From positions 1 to 9,442 of the forward strand of contig CAZPEM010000125.1 of NCBI GenBank assembly GCA_964585575.1: 9,442 nucleotides of DNA, in the 5' to 3' direction. The first letter of the stretch is position 1; every line of letters starts with the position of its first letter. The notes below the pieces were generated by a model, which was not told the DNA's origin, made no database searches, and was given only the letters and a program-made list of their open reading frames with translations. The translations under genes and the position numbers were made by a program. This document shows positions 1 through 9,442 of the stretch, piece by piece. The DNA comes from UBA4655 sp964585575. Its GTDB lineage: Bacteria > Planctomycetota > Planctomycetia > Pirellulales > UBA1268.

Positions 1-1971
1 CAGCGGGTGACGGGCAAGGAGGAAGTGATCACGCAGTGGGCCATGGGCGACGTCGAGCGGGCCGGCCTGATGAAGATGGACTTCCTCGGCCTCCGCTACC
101 TCACCGTCGTGGCCAAGACGCTCGACATCATCGAGGCCACCCGTGGACAACGGCCCGATCCGTTCGCCTTCCCGCTCGACGACCACGAGACGTTCGCCAC
201 GCTCTGCCGCGGTGAGACGAAGGGCATCTTCCAGCTCGAGAGCGGCGGCATCCGCGACCTGCTCCAGCGGATGAAACCCGACCAGTTCCTCGACATCGTG
301 GCCGTCAACGCGCTCTACCGGCCGGGGCCGCTCGAGGGGGGCATGGTCGACGAGTACGTCAACGTGAAGCACGGGAGGAAGCGGGCCGAGTTCCTCCATC
401 CCGTGATGAAGGACGTGCTCGCCGAGACCCACGGCGTGATGGTCTACCAGGAGCAGGTGATGCGGATCCTGGAGCGGCTCGGCGGCATCGAGCTCTCCAG
501 CGCCTACACCTGCATCAAGGCGATCAGCAAGAAGAAGCTCGAGACGATCGCCGCCTTCCGCGAGCAGTTCGTGCGGGGAGCACAGGCCCAGGGGCTCTCG
601 AAGCAGCAGGCGGAGGAGGTGTTCGCGCTCATCGAGAAGTTCGCCGGGTACGGTTTCAACAAGAGCCACTCCACGGCCTACGCCCTGCTCGCCTGGCAGA
701 CGGCCTACCTCAAGACCCACCACGCCACCGAGTTCATGGCGGCGCTCCTCTCGGGCGACATCAACGGCCGCAACTTCAAGAAGAAGGACTCGCTCGTCGA
801 GCACATCGAGGACTGCCGCCGCATGGGGATCGAGGTCGCACCGCCGAACGTGAACGCCTCGATGGCCGACTTCGCGGTGGCCGACGGCCGGATTCTCTTC
901 GGGCTCGCGGCGATCAAGGGGTGCGGCGGGCAGGCAGCCGACGCGATCGTGGCCGAACGTGCGAAGGGGGGGCCGTTTCGCGACCTCCACGACCTCTGCG
1001 GCCGCCTCGATCCGTCGGTCGTCAACAAGACGGCGATCGAGAGCCTCGCCAAGGCGGGCGCCCTCGACCCGCTCGCCCAGGGCTCCCACCGCGGCGGCTT
1101 GCTCGCGGGAGTCGAGAAGGCGATGGCCGCCGGCGCTTCGCGGCTCGCCGACCGCAAGAGCGGGCAGAAGAGCCTCTTCGACGCGGGCGATGAGCCGGAG
1201 GCGTCCGAGCCGACCGCGATCGGGCTCCCGGACGTGCCGCCGCTGTCCGACAACGACATGCGATCGATGGAGAAGGAGGTGCTCGGCTACTACGTCCACA
1301 GCCATCCCCTCGAGGAGCACCTGCCGCTGCTCGCCGCGGTGCGGACGCACGGCACGGCCGATCTCGCCGCCGCGAAGCCGAAGAGCGAGGTGATCGTGGG
1401 AGGCGTCGTCGCGGCGCTGAAGCTCTCGAACGTGAAGCAGCCGAGGCCCGGCTCGACGAACACCCGCTACTGCATGTTCGACCTCGAGGACGTGGACGGG
1501 CTCGTGAGAAGCATCTGCTGGCCCGAAGACCATGCCCGGTTGGGGGAGCTGATCCAGCCCGACGCGATCGTGCTGGTGTCCGGGTCGATCGATCGTCGGG
1601 CCGGCAGCGAGGAGACGAACCTGATCGTCAACGAGGTCGTGCCGATCGGGGACGTCTGGAAGAGGCCGGCACGGGCGGTCACGCTGCGGATCGACGAGGC
1701 CGAGCACGACGCCACGACGCTCGACCGCGTGCTCGCGATCGCGAGGCGGTTTCCCGGACCGACGCCGCTTCGGATCGTGGTGCGGCTTGCCGACGGCCGC
1801 AGGGTGCTGCTCGACGTCGATCGCGAGAAGATGGCCTGGTCGCCGGAGTCGCACGCGGCGCTCGTGGAACTGCTCGGAACGGGCGGCGTTCGGGCCTCCG
1901 TCCAGATCGCATCGCCTTCCGAACGGCCGAAATCGAGGGCCTCGTTCGGTGCCCCCGCGTTCACGGGGTGA
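1..1971 (+). CDS. dnaE: DNA polymerase III alpha subunit, C-terminal 656 residues (5' truncated by window edge)
   Basis: This is the replicative polymerase catalytic subunit, which extends DNA at the fork in the holoenzyme. The reading frame is open from base 1 to the TGA at 1969-1971, so the gene begins upstream and the PHP domain and first two catalytic aspartates are missing. Window residues 22-30 (GLMKMDFLG) match the palm segment carrying the third catalytic Asp, here D27 (E. coli D555). The fingers follow, including FAGYGFNKSHSTAYA. Next come a helix-hairpin-helix region (VVNKTAIESLAKAGALD), an internal beta-clamp-binding motif QKSLFD at residues 389-394, the GYYVHSHPLEEH element, and an OB fold from about residue 465. 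The OB fold and single clamp motif fit DnaE1 rather than the mutagenesis-associated DnaE2. The protein ends soon after the tau-binding region. The next gene starts 192 bp downstream on the same strand. Confidence 0.97.
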   Translation, partial: QRVTGKEEVITQWAMGDVERAGLMKMDFLGLRYLTVVAKTLDIIEATRGQRPDPFAFPLDDHETFATLCRGETKGIFQLESGGIRDLLQRMKPDQFLDIVAVNALYRPGPLEGGMVDEYVNVKHGRKRAEFLHPVMKDVLAETHGVMVYQEQVMRILERLGGIELSSAYTCIKAISKKKLETIAAFREQFVRGAQAQGLSKQQAEEVFALIEKFAGYGFNKSHSTAYALLAWQTAYLKTHHATEFMAALLSGDINGRNFKKKDSLVEHIEDCRRMGIEVAPPNVNASMADFAVADGRILFGLAAIKGCGGQAADAIVAERAKGGPFRDLHDLCGRLDPSVVNKTAIESLAKAGALDPLAQGSHRGGLLAGVEKAMAAGASRLADRKSGQKSLFDAGDEPEASEPTAIGLPDVPPLSDNDMRSMEKEVLGYYVHSHPLEEHLPLLAAVRTHGTADLAAAKPKSEVIVGGVVAALKLSNVKQPRPGSTNTRYCMFDLEDVDGLVRSICWPEDHARLGELIQPDAIVLVSGSIDRRAGSEETNLIVNEVVPIGDVWKRPARAVTLRIDEAEHDATTLDRVLAIARRFPGPTPLRIVVRLADGRRVLLDVDREKMAWSPESHAALVELLGTGGVRASVQIASPSERPKSRASFGAPAFTG

Positions 1972-1979
1972 ATCAATTT
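1953..1979 (+). terminator. weak candidate intrinsic terminator overlapping the dnaE stop
   Basis: A 5-bp stem (CCCCG at 1953-1957, CGGGG at 1964-1968, 6-nt loop) is followed within about 8 nt by a short T run (AATTTT). The stem lies over the last dnaE codons. It is short and the U tract is only four bases and set back, so termination here is a guess. The same core motif recurs at 2111-2124, which argues it may be a repeat rather than a terminator. Confidence 0.2.
1954..1967. repeat. CCCGCRTTCACGGG motif, copy 1
   Basis: A 14-nt imperfect inverted repeat (CCCG, 6-nt centre, CGGG) covers the end of dnaE just before the stop codon. It differs at one base (G1959 versus A2116) from a second copy 157 bp downstream. 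The similarity is directly visible; a role as an extragenic repeat or protein site is not shown. Confidence 0.35.
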
Positions 1980-2110
1980 TCCAGCTTGGGATTCCCGCCT
2001 GGGCGGCCGCCGCCGGGGCGATCTGAGGCGTCTGCGGGCGATCGATGCGGCGCAGCGTGGCCGTGGTATCGTTGTCAGAGTACCGCGGACGGGCGGGCTA
2101 TTGGGATTGC

Positions 2111-2124
2111 CCCGCATTCACGGG
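2111..2124. repeat. CCCGCRTTCACGGG motif, copy 2
   Basis: This is the second copy of the short inverted-repeat motif, in the spacer about 40 bp upstream of the start codon of the secreted-protein gene. It could form a 4-bp stem with a 6-nt loop in the leader RNA, too weak alone to predict regulation. Confidence 0.35.
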
Positions 2125-2151
2125 ATTCGTAGCCTTCGTTGAGAAACCGTC

Positions 2152-2157
2152 GGAGAG
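2152..2157 (+). promoter_or_regulatory. ribosome binding site that decides the start of the DUF1598-like gene
   Basis: GGAGAG is followed by a 6-nt spacer and the ATG at 2164. It is the only good Shine-Dalgarno in the area and it selects the reading frame that encodes a signal peptide. This frame differs from the longest uninterrupted frame after the N gap, which supports the gap being an artefact. Confidence 0.75.
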
Positions 2158-2163
2158 CAGACC

Positions 2164-3920
<1,757 letters not shown>

Positions 3921-3935
3921 CGTCGGTCGCCCTGC

Positions 3936-3977
3936 TCAGGCCTTCACGCGTTCCAGTCAGGCCTTCACGCGTTCCAG
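3936..3977 (-). repeat. perfect 21-bp tandem duplication of the efp 3' end
   Basis: 3936-3956 and 3957-3977 are identical and directly adjacent. On the minus strand the unit encodes LERVKA plus the TGA stop, so the second stop and six codons lie just after the real stop of efp. The bases flanking the duplicate on either side differ, so the duplication is exactly seven codons. Confidence 0.95.
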
Positions 3978-4526
3978 GTATTCGCCTGTTCGCGTGTCGA
4001 CCTTGATCATGTCCCCCTGCTCGATGAACGCCGGCACGATCACCTCGGCGCCCGTCTCCAGCTTCACGGGCTTCGTGAGGTTGGTCGCCGTGTTGCCACG
4101 CACGGCCGGCTCGGCGTACTCGATCTTGAGCACCATGTGGTTCGGCGGCTCCATCGAGATCGGGTTGCCGTTGTAGAGCAGCATCGAGCAGACCGTTCCC
4201 TCCTTGATCCACTTCCATGCCTCGTCGACCTGCTCCTTCGACAGCTCGTATTGCTCGTAACTCGCGTTGTCCATGAAGACGAACTGCTCCCCCTGCTTGT
4301 AGAGGAACTGGGCGTCGATCGTGGTGATGTCGGCCGCCTCGAGCGAGTCGCCGCTCTTGTAGGTGCGGTCGAGGACGGTCCCCCGGAGCAGGTTGCGGAG
4401 CTTGCACTTGTAGAGCGCCTGCCCCTTGCCCGGCTTCACGAAGTTGCACTCGATCATGATGTAGGGGTCGCCGTCGATCTGGACCTTGAGCCCCTTTTTG
4501 AATTCGCTGGTGTTGTACGATGGCAC
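3957..4526 (-). CDS. efp: translation elongation factor P
   Basis: EF-P binds the ribosome between the P and E sites and restores peptide-bond formation on polyproline stretches. The 189-residue product matches the usual length of about 185-190. The N-terminal KOW-like domain carries the conserved loop PGKGQ at residues 32-36, with K34 at the position that is beta-lysylated in E. coli. Two OB domains follow, ending with the conserved IKVDTRTGEYLERVK. I chose the GTG at 4526-4524 because it gives the family N-terminus (MPSYNTSEFKKGLKV) and has AGGGA about 6 nt upstream on the minus strand (plus-strand 4533-4538). The frame stays open further upstream but that extension is non-homologous and would overlap epmB. 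The gene is divergent from epmB (79 bp between starts) and convergent with the DUF1598-like gene. Confidence 0.97.
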   Translation of the reverse strand: MPSYNTSEFKKGLKVQIDGDPYIMIECNFVKPGKGQALYKCKLRNLLRGTVLDRTYKSGDSLEAADITTIDAQFLYKQGEQFVFMDNASYEQYELSKEQVDEAWKWIKEGTVCSMLLYNGNPISMEPPNHMVLKIEYAEPAVRGNTATNLTKPVKLETGAEVIVPAFIEQGDMIKVDTRTGEYLERVKA

Positions 4527-4570
4527 GTTTGATTCCCTAGATCCCTTGATCCGTTCCTCTCGAGTTCGTT

Positions 4571-4591
4571 CGTTCCCCGCGCCGGGGAACG
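4571..4591. promoter_or_regulatory. perfect 9-bp-arm palindrome between efp and epmB
   Basis: CGTTCCCCG (4571-4579) and CGGGGAACG (4583-4591) are separated by CGC. It lies in the 79-bp divergent spacer, 14 nt before the epmB GTG and 44 nt before the efp GTG. Its last base is the first G of the epmB Shine-Dalgarno. It could be an operator shared by both genes or an RNA hairpin in the epmB leader; the sequence does not distinguish these. Confidence 0.55.
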
Positions 4592-4596
4592 GGGAG
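4591..4596 (+). promoter_or_regulatory. ribosome binding site that decides the epmB start
   Basis: GGGGAG with a 9-nt spacer precedes the GTG at 4606. It supports this start over the ATG at 4486, which lies inside efp and would add 40 residues without family similarity. Confidence 0.6.
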
Positions 4597-4605
4597 CCCA
4601 CAAGC

Positions 4606-5631
4606 GTGTCGTCGGACGATACTCCTGTCAATTCAGCCGCCGGTTCGCCGCCCCACGAGCCGTGGAAACGCGAGCTCGCCTTCGCGATCCGTGATCCCTT
4701 CGAGCTCTGCCGGCTGCTCGATCTCCCGCGGCGGGTCGCCGAGGAGTCGGTCGAGGCGGCCGGCTCCTTTCCGCTGCTGGTGCCCCGCGGGTTCGCCGCG
4801 CGGATGACCAAGGGCGACCCCGCCGACCCGCTGCTCCGGCAGGTGCTGCCGACGTCGCGGGAGCGGGAGGTCGTGGAAGGGTTCACCGCCGACCCGCTCG
4901 CCGAGCGTTCGAGCCTCGCGGCGGCCGGCCTCGTGCGGAAGTACGCGGGAAGGGCCCTCGTGCTCGCGACGGGCGGGTGCGCCGTGAACTGTCGCTACTG
5001 CTTCCGCCGGGAGTTCCCCTACGCGGAATCGGGGGCCACGCGGCAGGGCGTGGTCGCGGCCGTCGATGAGATCGCCGCGAGCGACGACCTGCACGAGGTG
5101 ATCCTTTCCGGCGGCGACCCGCTCCTGCTCGACGACGACCTGCTTTCGGAGCTCGTCGGAAGGCTCGAGGACATCCCCCACGTGCGTCGGCTGCGGATCC
5201 ACACCCGGCTGCCGGTCGTGCTACCGGAGCGGGTGACCGAGCGGCTCGTGGAAAGGCTGTCGGAATCCAGGCTGCGGTCCGTCGTCGTCATCCACGCGAA
5301 CCACGCGGCCGAGCTCGACCGCTCCGTGGCCGAGGCGATGTCGCGGCTGGCGGCCTCCGGGGCGATCCTCCTCAACCAGGCGGTGCTGCTCGCGGGCGTG
5401 AACGATCGGTTCGAGACGCTCCGCGACCTCTCCGATCGGCTGCTCGACCTCGGGGTGGTGCCGTACTACCTCCACCTGCTCGACCGCGTCGTCGGCGCGG
5501 CGAGTTTCGAGGTGCCGGAAAGCCGGGCCGTCGCCCTGCACCGCCGCATGCGGGACGAACTGCCCGGCTACGCGGTGCCCCGACTCGCCCGTGAAGTGCC
5601 CGGGGAGCCTGCCAAGGTCTGGCTCGGCTGA
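4606..5631 (+). CDS. epmB: EF-P beta-lysylation protein, lysine 2,3-aminomutase
   Basis: A radical-SAM, PLP-dependent enzyme that converts lysine to beta-lysine for attachment to EF-P by EpmA. From the GTG at 4606 it is 341 residues, essentially the length of E. coli EpmB and without the C-terminal extension of catabolic lysine aminomutases. The 4Fe-4S motif CAVNCRYC is at 125-132 (CxxxCxxC), followed by FRREFPYA and the SAM-binding SGGDPL (168-173). RIHTRLPVV, LLNQAVLL and PYYLHLLD are family motifs of the barrel. K337 in GEPAK near the C-terminus aligns with the lysine that forms the internal aldimine with PLP. The N-terminal helix region (DPFELCRLLDL, RMTKGDPADPLLRQVLP) is EpmB-like. The divergent placement next to efp supports the role. 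The universal stress gene follows 34 bp later on the same strand, possibly co-transcribed. Confidence 0.95.
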   Translation: MSSDDTPVNSAAGSPPHEPWKRELAFAIRDPFELCRLLDLPRRVAEESVEAAGSFPLLVPRGFAARMTKGDPADPLLRQVLPTSREREVVEGFTADPLAERSSLAAAGLVRKYAGRALVLATGGCAVNCRYCFRREFPYAESGATRQGVVAAVDEIAASDDLHEVILSGGDPLLLDDDLLSELVGRLEDIPHVRRLRIHTRLPVVLPERVTERLVERLSESRLRSVVVIHANHAAELDRSVAEAMSRLAASGAILLNQAVLLAGVNDRFETLRDLSDRLLDLGVVPYYLHLLDRVVGAASFEVPESRAVALHRRMRDELPGYAVPRLAREVPGEPAKVWLG

Positions 5632-5653
5632 TACGATACGAGTCTCACGTCCC

Positions 5654-5659
5654 GAGGAG
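5654..5659 (+). promoter_or_regulatory. ribosome binding site of the universal stress protein gene
   Basis: GAGGAG lies 6 nt before the ATG at 5666. It selects this start over an in-frame ATG at 5591 that is inside epmB. Confidence 0.7.
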
Positions 5660-5665
5660 CCCGCG

Positions 5666-6556
5666 ATGAAAGTGCTGATCGGTGTCGATGGTTCGCCCGC
5701 GTCGTTCGACGCGGTCCGCATGGCCGCGAAACTGGTGCATCCCGCGGTGGACGAGGTGGCGATCTACTTTTCTCCGTCCGACATCCACAAGAAGCTCGCC
5801 GGCCGGGCCAGCGACATCGTGGAGGACCTCACCCGCTCGATCTTCGAGGAGGCGAGATCGCTTCTGCCGAAGGACTTCGTCGCCGAGGTGCATGTCATCG
5901 CGAGCACGAAGCCGCCGGCCATCGGCATCCTCGAGGCCGCCGACGGCTGGCAGGCCGACTTCATCGTGATCGGCGCCCGCGGCCTGGGATCGATCGAGCG
6001 GCTCGTGCTCGGAAGCGTTTCCCGGTCCGTCGTGCATGGCGCCCGGCTGCCCGTGCTCGTGGTCCGGGGCAAGCCCGTCGAAGGGCGGCCCTTCCGCGTG
6101 CTCGCCTGCCACCACGCCGCGAGCGCCAAGGCCGTCGCCGCCATCGCCGCGCAGTTGCGATGGCCCCCCGGCACCGTGGCCAGGGTCATCGGCGTCGCGG
6201 AGCCGATGCTCGCGGGCCCGTTGCCGGAGTGGCTCGAAAAGCGAGCCCGCGACCCCGACACGGCGGTGATCGCGAAGGCCTGGGCGAAGGAACACGACGA
6301 TGAGCTGGAGGCGATCGGCAACCAACTCGCGGATTTCCAGCGGACGCTTCCCCCCGAGTTCCGCGACCACGCTCCGATCGTGCTCGAAGGCAATCCGGGC
6401 GAGCGGATCCTCGAGTGTGGCAAGGCCGATGGGACCGACCTCGTGATCCTCGGCCGCACCCCGACCGACGCATTCTCGAGGTGGCTCATCGGCAGCACCT
6501 CCGAGGCGGTGCTCACCCACTCGACCGCGAGCGTTCTGCTGGTCCCGGTGCGGTAG
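5666..6556 (+). CDS. universal stress protein with two UspA domains
   Basis: Cytoplasmic UspA-superfamily protein of 296 residues. Such proteins bind ATP or act as signalling scaffolds under stress; the specific role here is unknown. Domain 1 (about 1-137) begins MKVLIGVDGS with the nucleotide-binding Asp at D8, and has the full ATP motif G103-x2-G106-x9-G116-S117. Domain 2 (about 142-296) keeps the alpha/beta pattern but its first strand reads RVLACHH instead of the usual hydrophobic strand plus Asp, and its loop is G263-R-T-P266 then G276-S277, with Pro replacing the second Gly. I infer that domain 1 binds ATP and domain 2 is structural or binds something else. The gene may be in an operon with epmB (34-bp gap). 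Its last 44 bp overlap the 3' end of kdsB on the other strand. Confidence 0.93.
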   Translation: MKVLIGVDGSPASFDAVRMAAKLVHPAVDEVAIYFSPSDIHKKLAGRASDIVEDLTRSIFEEARSLLPKDFVAEVHVIASTKPPAIGILEAADGWQADFIVIGARGLGSIERLVLGSVSRSVVHGARLPVLVVRGKPVEGRPFRVLACHHAASAKAVAAIAAQLRWPPGTVARVIGVAEPMLAGPLPEWLEKRARDPDTAVIAKAWAKEHDDELEAIGNQLADFQRTLPPEFRDHAPIVLEGNPGERILECGKADGTDLVILGRTPTDAFSRWLIGSTSEAVLTHSTASVLLVPVR

Positions 6557-7376
6557 CGGCCCGTTCTGCGAAGGAGGCCCGGGCCACGAAGGCGGCGTAG
6601 TCTTTCTGCGTGTCGATGCCGCGGGCGTGGGAGGCGACGGCGCCGGCCACGATGCCGACGCCCGCCTCGACCGCCCGGAGTTGCTCGAGGCTCTCGACGA
6701 TCGCCAGCCGCGACTCCGGAAGCGACTCCCAGCCCTCGAGCAGGCTGCGGCGGTAGGCGTAGAGCCCGACGTGCTGCCAGTAGAGCGGCGGCTCCGCGGT
6801 GAGCAGCTCGTCACGCCACTCCCTCGCGAAGGGCACCGCGGCGCGACTGAAGGTGATGGCCCGCCAGGCTCCTTCGACGCCGCTGCACGCGGAATCGACG
6901 GGCGACCGCCACGGCGTGAGCACGGCCTTCACGCAGGCCGGGTCGGCGAGGTCTTCCCGGCTTCGCAGCGGCGTCACGAGCGTCGCCATGCCGGCGGTCG
7001 GGCAGCCCTCGAGCAGGCCGACGGCGAGGTCGATCGCATCGGGATCGATCTCCGGCTCGTCTCCCTGAACGTTGACGATGATCTCCGCCTGCGGGATACG
7101 GTCGAGCATTCCGCAGATTCGCGCCGTTCCGCTCGGGGCATCCGGCGACGTCATCACCGACTCGCCGCCGAAGCGGCGGACGGCTTCGGCGATCTCGTCG
7201 CTGTCGGTCGCCACGATCACGCGACCGGCGAGCCCCGAGCGACTCGCTGAACGCCACGTGTGCTCGATGAGCGTTCGGCCGGTCTCCGCGAGAAGCATCT
7301 TCCTCGGAAGCCTCGTGCTGGAAAGCCGGGCGGGAATGACGATGGCGATGCGGTCTTTCGGGGGCGGGGGCATCAT
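6513..7376 (-). CDS. kdsB: 3-deoxy-manno-octulosonate cytidylyltransferase (CMP-Kdo synthetase)
   Basis: Activates Kdo with CTP to CMP-Kdo for the inner core of lipopolysaccharide, in the cytoplasm. Motifs match the family in order: IPARLSSTRLPRKML (14-28, nucleotide-binding loop), VIVATDSDEI (53-62), PSGTARI (81-87), IVNVQGDEP (100-108, metal-binding Asp at D106), GMATL, ITFSRAAVPF (174-183), QHVGLYAYRR (201-210), ESLEQLR (228-234) and GIDTQKDY (253-260). I chose the ATG at 7376-7374; a second ATG is at 7373. No clear Shine-Dalgarno precedes either, and a longer frame starting at 7469 adds non-conserved residues. At 287 residues it is about 40 longer than E. coli KdsB, mainly through a short N-terminal leader and an Ala/Arg/Ser-rich tail (about 263-287). 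The stop lies inside the convergent stress-protein gene. SGTA replaces the more common SGTE. Confidence 0.95.
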   Translation of the reverse strand: MMPPPPKDRIAIVIPARLSSTRLPRKMLLAETGRTLIEHTWRSASRSGLAGRVIVATDSDEIAEAVRRFGGESVMTSPDAPSGTARICGMLDRIPQAEIIVNVQGDEPEIDPDAIDLAVGLLEGCPTAGMATLVTPLRSREDLADPACVKAVLTPWRSPVDSACSGVEGAWRAITFSRAAVPFAREWRDELLTAEPPLYWQHVGLYAYRRSLLEGWESLPESRLAIVESLEQLRAVEAGVGIVAGAVASHARGIDTQKDYAAFVARASFAERAATAPGPAERSRSSG

Positions 7377-7407
7377 GATCGCGTGCGACGTGGGTGAGGA
7401 ACTCGTC

Positions 7408-7437
7408 CTGACAGGTCTCGACGGTGTCTGGTAGACT
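7408..7437 (+). promoter_or_regulatory. candidate sigma-70 type promoter for glmS
   Basis: CTGACA (7408-7413, 5 of 6 to consensus) and TAGACT (7432-7437, 4 of 6) are separated by 18 bp. This would start transcription near 7444, about 49 nt before the glmS ATG. It lies in the 116-bp divergent spacer between kdsB and glmS. The spacing and position are good, the -10 is only fair. Confidence 0.4.
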
Positions 7438-7477
7438 TCGTGTTTTCCGGAAACGCTCGGGTCGAGCAACCGGCAAC

Positions 7478-7484
7478 AGGAGAG
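7478..7484 (+). promoter_or_regulatory. ribosome binding site of glmS
   Basis: AGGAGAG with an 8-nt spacer before the ATG at 7493. It fixes the start so that Cys2 becomes the N-terminal nucleophile after Met removal; the frame is open further upstream but that would bury the catalytic Cys. Confidence 0.85.
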
Positions 7485-7492
7485 TCTGCACC

Positions 7493-9433
<1,941 letters not shown>

Positions 9434-9442
9434 GCGGGCGGC

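Larger units (their letters stand above)
1972..2163. other. intergenic region between dnaE and the DUF1598-like gene
   Basis: This 192-bp spacer holds no convincing gene. It contains a TTGTCA hexamer at 2072-2077 that could be a -35 box, but the best -10 at 18-19 bp spacing (GGCTAT or GCTATT near 2096-2102) is poor. It also contains the second copy of a CCCG-N6-CGGG motif (2111-2124). A good ribosome binding site sits at its 3' end. A promoter for the downstream gene is likely somewhere here because the gene encodes an unrelated secreted protein, but its position is not resolved. Confidence 0.5.

Noticed and set aside
705..1259. Minus-strand ORF of 184 codons inside dnaE, and similar ones within epmB, the stress-protein gene and glmS
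   Set aside because: Shadow ORFs expected at high GC; they lie opposite clearly conserved proteins and have skewed Ser/Arg/Pro/Ala composition.
4486..4605. ATG at 4486 as the epmB start
   Set aside because: It lies inside efp and adds 40 residues not found in the family; GTG 4606 has a good ribosome binding site and gives the usual length.
3957..4886. A longer efp reading to 4886
   Set aside because: The extra N-terminus has no EF-P similarity and overlaps epmB; the GTG at 4526 with AGGGA upstream gives the normal EF-P start.
4606..5631. Catabolic lysine 2,3-aminomutase (kamA) as the identity
   Set aside because: The protein lacks the longer C-terminal region of the catabolic enzyme, has the EpmB-type N-terminus and is next to efp.
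7377..7469. Upstream start for kdsB at 7469
   Set aside because: The added 31 residues are unlike any KdsB N-terminus and would cover the glmS promoter region; the ATG pair at 7376/7373 is closer to the conserved IPAR motif.
7377..7492. glmS ribozyme or other riboswitch ahead of glmS
   Set aside because: The leader from the candidate promoter is only about 50 nt and I see none of the conserved ribozyme core; the whole spacer is too short for it.

Overview
The window is a high-GC bacterial chromosome segment, roughly two thirds G+C by eye, and almost entirely coding. A secreted DUF1598-type protein with a Gly/Met-rich N-terminus (a family I know mainly from Planctomycetes), KdsB and a divergent efp/epmB pair together point to a planctomycete, possibly of the Pirellulales. 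That assignment is inference. A run of exactly 100 N flanked by a 55-bp identical sequence shows that this is a scaffolded draft assembly, probably short-read and possibly metagenomic.

Layout: (1) 1-1971 (+) is the 3' part of dnaE, the replicative DNA polymerase III alpha subunit, cut off by the window edge. (2) 1972-2163 is a non-coding spacer with a short inverted-repeat motif that also occurs at the dnaE stop codon. (3) 2164-3920 (+) is a secreted protein with a Gly/Met-repeat segment and a DUF1598-like body. The N gap and duplicated contig ends break its frame; collapsing the duplicate restores one 533-residue protein. (4) 3957-4526 (-) is efp, translation elongation factor P, with its last seven codons, including the stop, perfectly duplicated in tandem. 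(5) 4606-5631 (+) is epmB, the radical-SAM/PLP lysine 2,3-aminomutase that makes the beta-lysine used to modify EF-P. It is divergent from efp, with a 9-bp-arm palindrome between them. (6) 5666-6556 (+) is a tandem-domain universal stress protein whose second domain has lost key nucleotide-binding residues. (7) 6513-7376 (-) is kdsB, CMP-Kdo synthetase, overlapping the stress-protein gene tail to tail. (8) 7493-9433 (+) is glmS, glucosamine-6-phosphate synthase, divergent from kdsB with a plausible promoter between them.

Functional links: efp and epmB form a substrate/modifying-enzyme pair for rescue of polyproline-stalled ribosomes. EpmA, the ligase that would attach beta-lysine, is not in the window. 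kdsB and glmS both feed cell-envelope synthesis: CMP-Kdo for the LPS inner core, and GlcN-6-P for UDP-GlcNAc, lipid A and peptidoglycan. The remaining genes are housekeeping or stress related. I see no mobile element, CRISPR array, tRNA, rRNA, defence cluster or secondary-metabolite cluster. The least explained item is the Gly/Met-repeat DUF1598 protein; the rest of the interest lies in small structural details.
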